Assembly (NCBI GenBank): GCA_019351895.1
Contig: JABBOH010000005.1
Coordinates: 1 to 64,000 of the forward strand
Direction of reading: 5' to 3'
DNA from: Pseudomonadota bacterium
GTDB taxonomy: Bacteria > Pseudomonadota > Alphaproteobacteria > Acetobacterales > Acetobacteraceae
Length of the DNA: 64,000 bases
In this document: positions 8,730 through 17,783 of the stretch, piece by piece
How the letters are laid out: each line of letters opens with the position of its first letter
Numbering within the stretch: the first letter of the stretch is position 1
The notes under the pieces: generated by a model
The model's input: only the letters and a program-made list of their open reading frames with translations
The model's database searches: none
Told to the model about the DNA's origin: nothing
Translations under genes and position numbers: made by a program

Positions 8730-9506
8730 TTACCCCGCCAGCCAGCCGCCATCGACGACGAGATTGGCACCCGTGATGAAGGTCGCGCGGTCGCTCGCGA
8801 GGAAGACGGCGGCGTTCGCGATGTCCTGCGGGCGGCCGAGCCTTGGCCAGGGCGTGCGGCGCCGCGCGTTCTCCATCAGCGCCGGGTCCATCGGAAGTCC
8901 CGGCTTCCCGGTCACGACCTTGCCCGGGGAGATGGAGTTGCAGATGATGAGGTCCTTCGCGTAGTCGACCGCGATCTGCCGCGTGATGTAGATCGCGCCC
9001 GCCTTGCTGACGCCGTAGGCGGTGTCGCGCGGGGAGGTGACGATGCCCTGCTGCGAGCCAAGGTTGATGATGCGGCCACGCGCCTCCGCGCGCGGCTCCT
9101 GCGTCAGCATCTGCTGCACCGCGCGTTTGCAGCCGTTGAACACGCCGGTCATGTTGACGCCCATCACCTCCTCCCATTGTTCGGAACTCGTGTCCGCGAG
9201 TGCCGTGCCGGAGAAGGTCGCGGCATTGTTCACCATGATGTCCAGGCGGCCGAAGAGTTGCACGACCTCGCTTATCCAGGCATCGACATCCGCCCAGCGC
9301 GCGACATCGACAGTGGTGTAGAGCGCCTCGCCGCCGGATTGGCGGATCAGATCGGCGGTCGGGTCGCCGCCTTCCTTCGGTGCCGTCGTGACATCCGAGA
9401 GCGCAACGATGGCGCCTTCCGCGGCAAAGCTCATCGCGATGGCACGGCCGATGCCGGAGCTGGCACCCGTGACGGCGGCGACCTTTCCGGTGAGCATCTG
9501 GGACAT
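8730..9506 (-). CDS. Short-chain dehydrogenase/reductase
   Basis: A 258-residue classical SDR with TGASSGIG (about 12-19), NNAATFSG as the NAG motif, catalytic Ser in NLGSQQG and YGVSK for Tyr/Lys. The C-terminus NLVVDGGWLAG is family-typical. AAGGA lies about 12 bases before the chosen ATG (9506); a longer upstream frame lacks support. It diverges from the sugar isomerase-like gene at 9688. The substrate is unknown; a carbohydrate role is plausible from context. Confidence 0.8.
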   Translation of the reverse strand: MSQMLTGKVAAVTGASSGIGRAIAMSFAAEGAIVALSDVTTAPKEGGDPTADLIRQSGGEALYTTVDVARWADVDAWISEVVQLFGRLDIMVNNAATFSGTALADTSSEQWEEVMGVNMTGVFNGCKRAVQQMLTQEPRAEARGRIINLGSQQGIVTSPRDTAYGVSKAGAIYITRQIAVDYAKDLIICNSISPGKVVTGKPGLPMDPALMENARRRTPWPRLGRPQDIANAAVFLASDRATFITGANLVVDGGWLAG

Positions 9507-9687
9507 GGGACGTTGATTCCTTGGGCGTCGTGCCGAATGAGGGATCGTCCATTGGCGGCCCGGCATCCGCTCGCTGTCAAGCTCCGCGCGAAGGCCGCCT
9601 CGGTTGGCTTTTGCCCCGAACGAACCTATGGTCTGCGGAACAACGAAATCGCCCGCGTTCAGCGGGCCGCTGGGGAAGAAATCGACG

Positions 9688-10515
9688 ATGGCGAACCTCG
9701 CCTATCACGCGAACTGCTGGGGGCCGCTCGGCGGCCATCCTGTCGGCGTTACCTCCATCAAGGATCTCTACTACCAGACCTTTGGAGACATGCGCCGGGC
9801 CTCTGCGGAGATCGCCGCGGCCGGATACACGGCCATCGAAGTCTTCGACGGCAATCTCATGGAGCGCGCTGGCGACATTGGTGACTTCCGTCGGGAGTTG
9901 TCCGATCACGGCCTGCGCCTGCTGGCGGCCTATAGCGGCGCCAACTTCATCTATCCCGACATTCTGGACGACGAGTTCTGGCGCATCGAAAGGGTCGCGG
10001 CGCTGGCGGCCGAGGCGGGCGCCGTTCATCTCGTCGTCGGCGGCGGCGCGAAGCGCGCAAGCGGGGTGCGCGATGGCGACTATCAGCGCCTCGGCGCGGC
10101 GCTCGACCGCGTTGCCGATCTGGCCGAGAAACACGGCCTCTCCGCACACTACCATCCGCACCTGACGACGATGGCCGAGACGCCGGGGGAGATCGCGCAG
10201 GTCTTCGCCCATACGCGCATCGGCTTCTGTCCCGACACGGCGCACCTCGCGGCCGCCGGCGGCGATCCGGCGGCGCTCATCGCCGAGCATTACGACCGCG
10301 TGTCCTACGTCCACCTCAAGGGCTGGCAGCGCAGCCCCTTCGCCTTCACACCGCTGGATCGCGGCGATCTCGATCTGCGGCCGACGCTCGACGTTCTGCG
10401 TGCGCGAAACTTCGACGGCTGGATCACGGTCGAGCTTGATTCCTGGCCCGATCCCGCTGCCGGCGCGCGTGCCAGCTTCGACTGGCTGAACCGCCAGAAC
10501 TCATCGGTCTCCTGA
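9688..10515 (+). CDS. Sugar phosphate isomerase/epimerase-like TIM-barrel protein (AP endonuclease 2 family)
   Basis: A 275-residue xylose isomerase-like TIM barrel (PF01261). Metal-site residues are visible in AIEVFDGN, HYHPHLTT, GFCPDTAHL and VELDSW, the usual Glu/His/Asp/Glu set of IolE- and hydroxypyruvate-isomerase-like enzymes. GGGGAAG lies eight bases before the chosen ATG; the in-frame extension upstream has no ribosome site. It sits 14 bases before a Gfo/Idh/MocA oxidoreductase; such pairs are common in inositol, keto-sugar or glycoside catabolism. The exact epimerase, isomerase or dehydratase activity cannot be fixed. Confidence 0.8.
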   Translation: MANLAYHANCWGPLGGHPVGVTSIKDLYYQTFGDMRRASAEIAAAGYTAIEVFDGNLMERAGDIGDFRRELSDHGLRLLAAYSGANFIYPDILDDEFWRIERVAALAAEAGAVHLVVGGGAKRASGVRDGDYQRLGAALDRVADLAEKHGLSAHYHPHLTTMAETPGEIAQVFAHTRIGFCPDTAHLAAAGGDPAALIAEHYDRVSYVHLKGWQRSPFAFTPLDRGDLDLRPTLDVLRARNFDGWITVELDSWPDPAAGARASFDWLNRQNSSVS

Positions 10516-10529
10516 GGAGGATCACGCTC

Positions 10530-11696
10530 ATGCAGCGTCTCAATGTCGGCATGATCGGCGGCGGCTTCATGGGCAAGGCGCATGCCTTGGCTTATGCGGC
10601 GATGCCGATGTTCTTCTGGCCCGCGCCCGCGATTCCCGTGCGTCACACGGTCGCCGATGTCAGCGACGACCTCGCGACGGATGCCGCCAACCGCCTCGGC
10701 TTCGCGCGCGGCGTCGCCGACTGGCGCCGCGTCATCGACGACCCCGAGATCGACATCATCGATATCGTGACGCCGAACAACAGCCATCCGGAAATCGCAA
10801 TCGCCGCCGCGCAGGCCGGCAAGCATGTGATCTGCGAAAAGCCGCTGGCCCGCACGGCCGCCGAGGCGAAGACGATGCTGGACGCGGTGGAAGCCGCGGG
10901 CGTCACGCATATGGTGGCCTTCAACTACCGCCACACGCCGGCGGTGGCACTCGCCCGCCGCTTCATCGAGGAAGGCCGCATCGGCACGATCCTCAACTTT
11001 CGTGGCACCTATCTGCAGGATTGGTCGGCGGACCCGAACGGTCCCCTTTCCTGGCGCTTCCAGAAGAAGATCGCGGGATCGGGCGCGGTCGGCGACATAG
11101 CGACCCATGTCATCGACATGGCGCGCTACCTCGTGGGCGAAATCGCGGCCGTCAACGCCTTGACGCGTACCTACATCACCGAGCGTCCGATACAGAACAG
11201 TTCCACCGACAAGCTTGGCGCCTCCACCAAGCTGAGCGGCGTGCCGACGGCGCCCGTCGATGTCGACGACGAGGTCATCACGCTGCTGCGCTTCCAGGAC
11301 GGCGCCGTGGGCTCGCTCGAAGCAACACGCAATGCCTACGGCCGCAACAACTACCTGACCTTCGAGATCCACGGCAGCCAGGGGTCCATCCTGTTCAACT
11401 ACGAACGGCGGGACGAGTTGCAGGTGATGTTCGCGGACGATCCGGCCGATCGGCGCGGCTTCCGCACGATCTATACCGGGCCCGCGCATCCCTTCGGCGA
11501 GGGGCTCTGGCCGATCCCGGCGCTCGGCATCGGCTACGGCGAGACCAAGATCATCGAATGCCACCTGTTCGTGAGTGCCATCATGGAGAAGCGTCAGCCA
11601 TCGCCGAATTTCCGCGATGGATACCTCAACGAGCTCGTGGCCGATGCCATCCTGCATTCGGCGGAACGAAGCGGATGGGTCGACATCGCGGGGTGA
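10530..11696 (+). CDS. Gfo/Idh/MocA-family NAD(P)-dependent oxidoreductase
   Basis: A 388-residue sugar oxidoreductase. The N-terminal Rossmann fold starts with GMIGGGFMGKAHA (about 7-19), and CEKPLA (about 104-109) contains the conserved catalytic Lys. The C-terminal alpha/beta domain carries GAVGDIATHVIDMARYL, with the Asp/His pair typical of the active site. It most likely oxidises a hydroxyl of a sugar, cyclitol or glycoside. GAGGAGG upstream is a strong ribosome site. It forms a pair with the upstream isomerase. Confidence 0.85.
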   Translation: MQRLNVGMIGGGFMGKAHALAYAAMPMFFWPAPAIPVRHTVADVSDDLATDAANRLGFARGVADWRRVIDDPEIDIIDIVTPNNSHPEIAIAAAQAGKHVICEKPLARTAAEAKTMLDAVEAAGVTHMVAFNYRHTPAVALARRFIEEGRIGTILNFRGTYLQDWSADPNGPLSWRFQKKIAGSGAVGDIATHVIDMARYLVGEIAAVNALTRTYITERPIQNSSTDKLGASTKLSGVPTAPVDVDDEVITLLRFQDGAVGSLEATRNAYGRNNYLTFEIHGSQGSILFNYERRDELQVMFADDPADRRGFRTIYTGPAHPFGEGLWPIPALGIGYGETKIIECHLFVSAIMEKRQPSPNFRDGYLNELVADAILHSAERSGWVDIAG

Positions 11697-11775
11697 GAGC
11701 GGGCGCGATTGCTCCCGGCTCTGGCCATCTTCGGGAATTTGAGGTCAGATGGGGCGTGTGTGACAGGACGCCCCG

Positions 11776-13023
11776 ATGGACAGTCGCCTCTCGATCTCCG
11801 ACACGCCCGACATGGGCGCGGGCACGCTCTCGCTAAGGGAGATGCTGGCGGGCCGGAAGCCCGGTTTCGGCCTGCCGGGAGCCTTCTACACCGACCCCGG
11901 CATCTATGCGCAGGACCTCGCCGCGATCTTCGAGCGTGAGTGGATCTTCGCCTGCGCCACATGCGAGATTCCGAAACCCGGGAACTACGTCACCGTCACC
12001 ATCGGGCAGAGTTCCGTCATCGTGCTCCGCGACCGGGAGGGCGGGGTGCGTGCATTCTACAACACCTGCCGCCATCGCGGCTCCCGGCTTTGCGACGCCT
12101 CGCGCGGGCACACGCCGGCGCTCATCTGCCCCTATCACCGCTGGACCTACCGGCTCGACGGCACGCTGGCGCACGCGAAATACATGCCGCCGGACTTCGA
12201 CGTGAGCGAATTCCCGCTGCTTCCCGTGCATGTGCGGACCGTCGGCGGCACCGTCTATGTGAGCCTCGCCGACGAGCCGCCCGATTTCGCGCCCTATGAG
12301 GCCGACCTCGCGGTCCGGCTCGCCCCGCACCGGCTCGAGAGCGCCAAGGTTGCTTTCGAGGCTGACCTCGTCGAGCACGGCAACTGGAAGATGGTCATGG
12401 AGAATTCGCGCGAGTGCTACCACTGCGCGACCGGCCACGGCGAGTTGATGCGCACCTTCCTCGACATCTACGACTTCGCCAATCCCTCCGAGGCCGGTCA
12501 GATCCAGGCCTATTGGGACAAGTGGAGCGCCGCGGGCTTCAAGTCGACCGTCGCCGAGGGTCCGCACTACCGCGCCGTGCGGCTGCCGCTGACGGGAGAG
12601 TCCCGCTCCATCACCATGGATGGCGTGCCCGCCGTCAACCGTCCGCTGGGCGATGCGCCGCCTGATGCCTATGGCTCGCTGCGCTGGGTGCATTACCCCT
12701 CGACCTTCAACCACTGCATCAACGACTACACCGTGCTCGTGCGCATGCTGCCGCTCGGGCCCGAGGAGACGCTCGTCACGACGAAGTGGCTGGTGGACGC
12801 CGAGGCCGTCGAAGGACAGGACTACGATCTCCAGAACCTGCTCCGCGTCTGGACCGTCACCAACGATCAGGACAAGGCGCTGGTCGAGCGCAACCAGATC
12901 GGCGTGCGGTCGCGCGGCTACCGGCCCGGCCCCTATTCGCCCGCACTCGAGGCCGGCGTGCTGAAATTCGTCGACTGGTACTGCGGAAAGATGACGGATC
13001 ATCTCGACCGTGAGGGGACCTGA
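11776..13023 (+). CDS. Rieske non-heme iron oxygenase alpha subunit, glycine-betaine monooxygenase (GbcA)-like
   Basis: A 415-residue ring-hydroxylating-type oxygenase. The Rieske [2Fe-2S] ligands are C98, H100, C118 and H121 (CRHRG ... CPYH). The mononuclear iron site is in MENSRECYHCATGHGEL. The N-terminal PGAFYTDPGIY, the CEIPKPGNYVTV block and the C-terminal TNDQDKALVERNQ closely resemble, from memory, the oxygenase of glycine betaine monooxygenase and stachydrine demethylase; these enzymes remove an N-methyl group as formaldehyde. No ferredoxin reductase partner is encoded next to it. The following gene starts 7 bases downstream, and three flavin amine oxidases follow. The substrate is probably a quaternary or tertiary N-methyl amine. 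Confidence 0.85.
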   Translation: MDSRLSISDTPDMGAGTLSLREMLAGRKPGFGLPGAFYTDPGIYAQDLAAIFEREWIFACATCEIPKPGNYVTVTIGQSSVIVLRDREGGVRAFYNTCRHRGSRLCDASRGHTPALICPYHRWTYRLDGTLAHAKYMPPDFDVSEFPLLPVHVRTVGGTVYVSLADEPPDFAPYEADLAVRLAPHRLESAKVAFEADLVEHGNWKMVMENSRECYHCATGHGELMRTFLDIYDFANPSEAGQIQAYWDKWSAAGFKSTVAEGPHYRAVRLPLTGESRSITMDGVPAVNRPLGDAPPDAYGSLRWVHYPSTFNHCINDYTVLVRMLPLGPEETLVTTKWLVDAEAVEGQDYDLQNLLRVWTVTNDQDKALVERNQIGVRSRGYRPGPYSPALEAGVLKFVDWYCGKMTDHLDREGT

Positions 13024-13030
13024 GCCGCGG

Positions 13031-14635
13031 ATGGCCGCTTATACCCCCGACCCCAAGTCGATTGCTGGCACAACGCTCAACCTGCATGAGCGGGTCGAGG
13101 TTCTCGTTATCGGCGCTGGTCCCGCCGGTCTCGCCGCGGCGATGGAGGCGGCGCGCCTCGGCCGTTCTGTCGTTCTGGTGGACGAAAACCCCATCGCGCC
13201 CGAGACGATGGGCGAGAACCTGCCGCTGCACTTCGGCGGCGGCATGACCCAGGCCGTGCGCAACCGCAATGCGATGCTGGAAGCCGTGGTCGCGAGCGCC
13301 CCTGAAATCGCGGAAGCTTTCGAGGCCGGGATCGACATCCGGCTCGGCACCGCCTGCTGGGGGCTCTACGCGCCCAGTCCGGCGGTGGGCTGGCTTCCGG
13401 GCCCTGTCGCCGGGCTGGTGGACGGCGAACGCACCTGGATGGTGGGCGCCGAGCGGATCATCGTCGCGACGGGGCGGCGCGACATGGGCCTCGCCTTCAC
13501 GGGTTGGGAAAAGGACGGCGTGATGGGCCTGACGGCCGCACTGCGCCTTGCCCAGCGCTACGCCGCTCTCCGCACCCGGCGCGCCGTGGTGCTCGGCAGC
13601 ACGGCGGAAACGCTGCAGGGCGCGCTCGCGCTGCGCGCCGCCGGGGTCGAGATCGCAGCCCTGATCGAGACGAACGCCACCTCAGCGGGCCCCGAGGCGC
13701 TATTGGCGGAGCTTGAGCGGGGCGGCACGCAACTGTTGTTCGGCCAAGCGCCCAAGCGGGCCGAGGGCGCGGACGCGATCGAGGCTTTGGCGGTCGGCCC
13801 CGTCAGCGCGGACGGCGCGCCCATCGCCGGGGCCGAGATGACGATTGCTTGCGACACGGTCCTGCTCGGGATCGGCGCCGTGCCGGTGATCGAACTCCTC
13901 GATGCGCTTGGCTGCCGCACGGTCTTCGACACCGCGCGTGGGGGCGTCGTGCCGGTGCTGGACCCAGCCCAGCAGACTACTATCGCGGGCGTCTGCGCGG
14001 CCGGCGATTGCGCGGGCATCTGGGCCGAAAAGACGCTCGACACCGAGGTCGCGCGCGCCGAGGGCCGCCGCGCCGCCGGAGGCGCCGAGGCGGCGGTGTC
14101 CCCACCGGCCGCGTCCTACGATCTCGGCGCCTACCGTCTAAACTGGGTCCGCGCCGCCGTGCTGGAAACCGACGGCACCGCCCATGTCTGCCAATGCGAG
14201 GAGGTCACCGCGCGCGAAATTCTCGAGGTGCGGCCGCCGCGCTACCTCGGCTGGGAGTCCCGGCCGTCCCGCCGCAACAGCCGCGACATCCGCAGCCTTC
14301 TCGGCGCGGCGCCACCCAACCCCGATCAGGTGAAGCGCCTGACGCGCGCGGGGATGGGCGTCTGCCAGGGCCGCCGATGCCGCGAACAGGTGACCGCGCT
14401 GCTCGCTTTGGCGACGGGCGAGGAATACGGCAGCATCCCCGCCGCCACCTATCGCGCGCCGGTGCGGCCGCTGCCGCTGATGGTCGCCGCCGCGGCGTCT
14501 GAGGAATCCCCGGCGATGGCGCAGCATTGGGACACCTGGTTCGGCATGCCGTCCCAGTATCTGCCGCCTTGGGACTTGCCGGAGACCTATACCGCCGCGT
14601 CCCGCCCCAAGGGCCATGAGGTCGCCAGCGAATGA
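13031..14635 (+). CDS. FAD/NAD(P)-dependent oxidoreductase with C-terminal BFD-like [2Fe-2S] domain (OoxA/HcnB-like)
   Basis: A 534-residue protein with an N-terminal FAD-binding motif VIGAGPAGLAAAMEAARLG (about 24-42), a second pyridine-nucleotide fold (VVLGSTAETLQGALAL), a terminal FAD segment AAGDCAGIW, and a cysteine set CQCEEV (about 387) ... CQGRRC (about 444) that matches the BFD-like [2Fe-2S] domain of opine oxidase, HcnB and heteromeric proline/hydroxyproline dehydrogenase subunits. Such subunits pass electrons from a partner DadA-like flavoprotein, here the overlapping next gene. I place the start at ATG 13031 with GAGGGG upstream; GTG 13010 is an alternative that overlaps the oxygenase gene. 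Confidence 0.85.
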   Translation: MAAYTPDPKSIAGTTLNLHERVEVLVIGAGPAGLAAAMEAARLGRSVVLVDENPIAPETMGENLPLHFGGGMTQAVRNRNAMLEAVVASAPEIAEAFEAGIDIRLGTACWGLYAPSPAVGWLPGPVAGLVDGERTWMVGAERIIVATGRRDMGLAFTGWEKDGVMGLTAALRLAQRYAALRTRRAVVLGSTAETLQGALALRAAGVEIAALIETNATSAGPEALLAELERGGTQLLFGQAPKRAEGADAIEALAVGPVSADGAPIAGAEMTIACDTVLLGIGAVPVIELLDALGCRTVFDTARGGVVPVLDPAQQTTIAGVCAAGDCAGIWAEKTLDTEVARAEGRRAAGGAEAAVSPPAASYDLGAYRLNWVRAAVLETDGTAHVCQCEEVTAREILEVRPPRYLGWESRPSRRNSRDIRSLLGAAPPNPDQVKRLTRAGMGVCQGRRCREQVTALLALATGEEYGSIPAATYRAPVRPLPLMVAAAASEESPAMAQHWDTWFGMPSQYLPPWDLPETYTAASRPKGHEVASE

Positions 14636-15792
14636 GCAGCGACGATGCGATCCGCGGCGCCTCCGTCGTCATCATCGGCGGCGGGGCCACAGGCCTCAGC
14701 GCCGGCTGGTGGCTCGCGCGACAGGGCGTCGATGTCATCGTGCTCGACAGCGGCATCGTCGGCTGGGGCGCCTCGGGGCGGAACGGCGGCGGCTGCTCCC
14801 ACCATTTCAGCCCGCTGTTTGTCGAGGAGCAGCGGCTTTGGCCGCAGATGGACGCGCTGCTCGGCTATCCGACCGAATTCCAGCCGAAGCGCATCCGTCT
14901 CGCCTTCGACGAGCATCAGCTGACGCTCTATGGGCAGGCGGTGCGCAACGCCGAGCGGCAGGGCTTCGGCTCGCGCCTGCTCGATGCGCGCCAAGCGAAG
15001 GAGCTTGTGCCGCTGGCGGGCGACGAGGTGGTCGGCGGCTACTTCTACGACTTCGGCGGCCACGCCAATCCGCACCGCACCGTGCAGGCCTATGCCTGGG
15101 CGATGGAGGATCATGGCGGTCGGTTGATGCAGCATACGCGCGTGGAGGGCTTCCGCCGCGCCGCCGATGGGCGCGTCACGGGCGTCGTCACGGATCGCGG
15201 CGAGATCGGCTGCGACGCGGCGGTGATCGCGGCGGGTCCCGCGACGGGGCGGCTCGCGGCGCTGCTCGGCCTCGACGTGCCGATGGTCGCGGCCCGCGCC
15301 GAGATGGTGGTGACGGAGCCCTTGCCGCTCATGCCGCTTGGCGGCGTCGACGGCAACGGCCTCTATGGGCGGCAGACGATGCGCGGGAACCTCGCCTATG
15401 GCGGCGGGCCGCATGAATGGATCGAGTTCGGCGACCTCGTGGGGCCGCCGCCCGCGACGCCGCTGATGACGCATATCGCCGGGCGTCTCGCGCGGCTGTT
15501 TCCGCGCGCCGCCCATGCGCGGATCATCCGCAGCTGGGCCGGCGTCATCGAGAACACGCCGGATGGCCGTCCGATCATCGACAAGCCCGCCGAGCCCGGC
15601 AACGTTGTTCTGGCAACGCTCTCCAGCATCGGCTTCGGACTATCGCCCGCGAGCGGCCACGCCATCGCCGAGCTGGTGACCGATGGCGCCTGCAGCTTCG
15701 CCGATATCTCGAGCTTCGCGCTATCCCGCTTCCGGGCGCTGGAGTCCGACTGGGCAGCCATCCAGGGTTGGCGCGCAGCGGCTCCGGCCTGA
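14632..15792 (+). CDS. FAD-dependent amino acid/amine oxidoreductase (DAO family)
   Basis: A 386-residue DadA/HcnC/OoxB-type flavoprotein. The dinucleotide motif VIIGGGATGLSAGWWLARQG (about 12-31) and the GASGRNGGG segment bind FAD; SWAGVIENTPDGRPIIDK and the LSSIGFGLSPASGHAIAEL C-terminus are typical. Its ATGA overlap with the preceding subunit gene indicates translational coupling and probably a heteromeric dehydrogenase that oxidises an N-alkyl or alpha-amino compound. It likely works in the same pathway as the Rieske oxygenase. Confidence 0.85.
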   Translation: MSSDDAIRGASVVIIGGGATGLSAGWWLARQGVDVIVLDSGIVGWGASGRNGGGCSHHFSPLFVEEQRLWPQMDALLGYPTEFQPKRIRLAFDEHQLTLYGQAVRNAERQGFGSRLLDARQAKELVPLAGDEVVGGYFYDFGGHANPHRTVQAYAWAMEDHGGRLMQHTRVEGFRRAADGRVTGVVTDRGEIGCDAAVIAAGPATGRLAALLGLDVPMVAARAEMVVTEPLPLMPLGGVDGNGLYGRQTMRGNLAYGGGPHEWIEFGDLVGPPPATPLMTHIAGRLARLFPRAAHARIIRSWAGVIENTPDGRPIIDKPAEPGNVVLATLSSIGFGLSPASGHAIAELVTDGACSFADISSFALSRFRALESDWAAIQGWRAAAPA

Positions 15793-15809
15793 TCGCCTTG
15801 GGTATCGAG

Positions 15810-16988
15810 ATGCAGACGGCCGATGTGATCGTGCTCGGCCTCGGCGCGGTCGGTAGCGCCACGCTCTATCATCTGGCGAAGCAAGGGGTCCGCGCCATCG
15901 GCATCGACCGCCATGACCCGCCGCACAACCTCGGCTCGAGCCATGGCGAAAGCCGGATCACGCGGCTCGCGGTGGGGGAGGGGGACGCCTATATCCCGCT
16001 CGTCCGGCGCTCGCACGACCTGTGGCGGATGCTGGAGGCCGAGACCCGCGAGACGCTCATGCTCCAGACCGGCGGACTCCTCATCGGTTCCGAGGTGCCG
16101 ACGCCGCATCACGGGCGTGAGGACTTTCTCAACCGCGCGATCGGCATCCTATCCCGGCACGGCATCCCGCATGAGGTCTTGGCAAGCGCGGAGATCGGAC
16201 GGCGCTTCCCGCAGCTTGGTCTTCGCGGCGATGAGCGCGCGCTGTATGAGCCGAGCGCGGGCGTGCTGTTCCCCGAGCGCTGCATCGCGGTCCAGCTCCA
16301 GCGGGCTCAGGCGCTCGGCGCGGTGGTGCGGAGGAACGAGCGGGTGACCGGTGTCCGCCGGATCGGCAGCGGCGTCGAGGTCGAGACCGAGTGCGGGCGT
16401 CTGCAGGCGGGTCGCGTCGTCATGGCGACCGGGCCGTGGCTGCCGCAGATGGTGGACCCGTCAACCGCCAGGCTGTTGCGCGTCTATCGGCAGAGCCTGC
16501 ACTGGTTTCCGGCCGATCCGGTGGCCTACGGTCCTGACCGCTTTCCCGTGTTCCTCTGGATGCATGGCGCGTCCGAGGAGGACTACTTCTACGGCTTCCC
16601 GGCCCTTGGCGGCAGCGGCGTGATCAAGGTCGCGAGCGAGCGGTATGCCGATGCGACCTCACCCGAGACGGTCTCTCGTGATGTGCCGGCATCGGAATCC
16701 GCCGCGATCTTCGCGCGGCACGTGGCGGGGCGGTTGCGCGGCGTCGGCGGCGACGTGACGCGCGCCGCCGCCTGCCTCTATACCGTCACCCCGGATTCCG
16801 GCTTTCTCGTCGACCGAATGCCGGACCTCGAAAACGTCATGGTGGTGTCGGCCTGCTCGGGGCACGGCTTCAAGCACTCGGCCGCATTGGGCGAGGCCGT
16901 CGCCGCATCCGTCGCGGGTGCCGGGGACGATCTCATCCCCTTCGCCCTGGGGCGCTTTGCCGAACAGAGCCTGCCTCAGACGAAGTAG
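15810..16988 (+). CDS. Monomeric sarcosine oxidase / N-methyltryptophan oxidase-like flavoenzyme
   Basis: A 392-residue DAO-fold protein of the MSOX/SolA family: VIVLGLGAVGSATLYHLAKQG (split across about 6-26) for FAD, SSHGESRITRLA (the phosphate/flavin segment of MSOX), and ACLYTVTPDSGFLVDR plus CSGHGFKHSAALGEA near the C-terminus. In MSOX the Cys of the last block holds FAD covalently, and the equivalent Cys (VVSACSGHGFK) is present. It would oxidise sarcosine or another N-methyl amino acid to the primary amine with formaldehyde and H2O2. The start is the ATG at 15810; a longer upstream frame overlaps the previous gene. Its 3' end overlaps the convergent gntR gene by 13 bases. Confidence 0.85.
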   Translation: MQTADVIVLGLGAVGSATLYHLAKQGVRAIGIDRHDPPHNLGSSHGESRITRLAVGEGDAYIPLVRRSHDLWRMLEAETRETLMLQTGGLLIGSEVPTPHHGREDFLNRAIGILSRHGIPHEVLASAEIGRRFPQLGLRGDERALYEPSAGVLFPERCIAVQLQRAQALGAVVRRNERVTGVRRIGSGVEVETECGRLQAGRVVMATGPWLPQMVDPSTARLLRVYRQSLHWFPADPVAYGPDRFPVFLWMHGASEEDYFYGFPALGGSGVIKVASERYADATSPETVSRDVPASESAAIFARHVAGRLRGVGGDVTRAAACLYTVTPDSGFLVDRMPDLENVMVVSACSGHGFKHSAALGEAVAASVAGAGDDLIPFALGRFAEQSLPQTK

Positions 16989-17665
16989 TCCGGATATTCG
17001 CGCCTGAGGCGTTCGAGGTCGGGGATCACCACGCGCAGGTGACGTGTCATTGCTGCCTGCGCCACCGTGGCACTGCCGGTCGCGATTGCATCCCGGATGA
17101 CGCGATGCTCGGCGATAACCTGCGGCATCCGACCGGGCGCCGGAAGCGTGAGCCGCCGCGTTCGGTCGATCTGCACCTTGACTTGCTTCACCAGCCGCCA
17201 AATGCCGCGATGCGTCGAGATCTCGCCGATGATCTCATGAAACCGCTCGTCGGCTTCATGGAAGCCCGCCGTGTCGCCCTGCGCCGCGAGCGAGGCTTGC
17301 AGGCCCAGCACGCGGTCGAGCCGGTCGAGATCGGCCGGGACGTGATGTTCGGCCGCGCGTCCCACGGTGACGCTTTCCAGCGCCTCGCGGATGGCCAGAG
17401 CCTCGGGGATGGCGTTCGCCTTGATGCGGGAGACGAAGGTTCCCGACTGCGGGAAGATCTCGACCAGATCGTCCTCGGCGAGACGGATCAGCGCCTCACG
17501 CACCGGGGTGCGGCTGACCGCGAACTGCGCGCTCAGGATCTTGTCCTGCAGCGCGGCGCCAGGGGGGAGGGCCATGCTGAGGATGAGGGCATGCAGGCGC
17601 TTGTAGATGGCGACCGCGCTTGTCACCCGTTCCGGCCGCTGAGCTTCGGCGAGGGCAGTATCCAT
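16976..17665 (-). CDS. GntR-family transcriptional regulator, FadR/FCD subfamily
   Basis: A 229-residue regulator: winged helix (about 18-80, with QFAVSRTPVREALIRLAEDDLVEI split over 47-68) and an FCD ligand domain (about 88-215) whose helices carry Asp/His residues (HEADERFHEIIG, AEHRVIRDAI, MTRHL) of the usual metal/ligand pocket. FCD regulators of this kind commonly answer to hexuronates or other organic acids (UxuR/ExuR/GntR-like). It is divergent from uxaC; the 118-bp gap contains a good palindrome at 17716. It probably represses uxaC and the ABC transporter. Confidence 0.85.
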   Translation of the reverse strand: MDTALAEAQRPERVTSAVAIYKRLHALILSMALPPGAALQDKILSAQFAVSRTPVREALIRLAEDDLVEIFPQSGTFVSRIKANAIPEALAIREALESVTVGRAAEHHVPADLDRLDRVLGLQASLAAQGDTAGFHEADERFHEIIGEISTHRGIWRLVKQVKVQIDRTRRLTLPAPGRMPQVIAEHRVIRDAIATGSATVAQAAMTRHLRVVIPDLERLRREYPDYFV

Positions 17666-17715
17666 ATCGTGTGACGATCCTCGCCGCTTCCTCTCCCGGA
17701 GCGGGAGATGTGACT

Positions 17716-17733
17716 TGACATACTAATATATCA
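17716..17733. promoter_or_regulatory. Imperfect 18-bp palindrome, candidate GntR operator
   Basis: The sequence at 17716-17733 matches its own reverse complement at 14 of 18 positions (TGA...TCA ends, TA-rich core). It lies between the divergent gntR and uxaC genes, 51 bases before the uxaC start, in an AT-rich patch overlapping a TTGACA-like -35 (17715-17720). Position and symmetry fit a FadR-type dimer site. The assignment to this GntR protein is inference. Confidence 0.5.
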
Positions 17734-17783
17734 CTTCCAAGGTCCCGCTCGGCAACGAAAAAGATGCGGGGAAACGGAACATC

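Noticed and set aside
6970-9552. Minus-strand open frame of about 860 codons across the YghU and FMN-reductase genes
   Set aside because: It runs through three well-supported genes in other frames and is low-complexity Arg/Gly-rich, as shadow frames in GC-rich DNA are.
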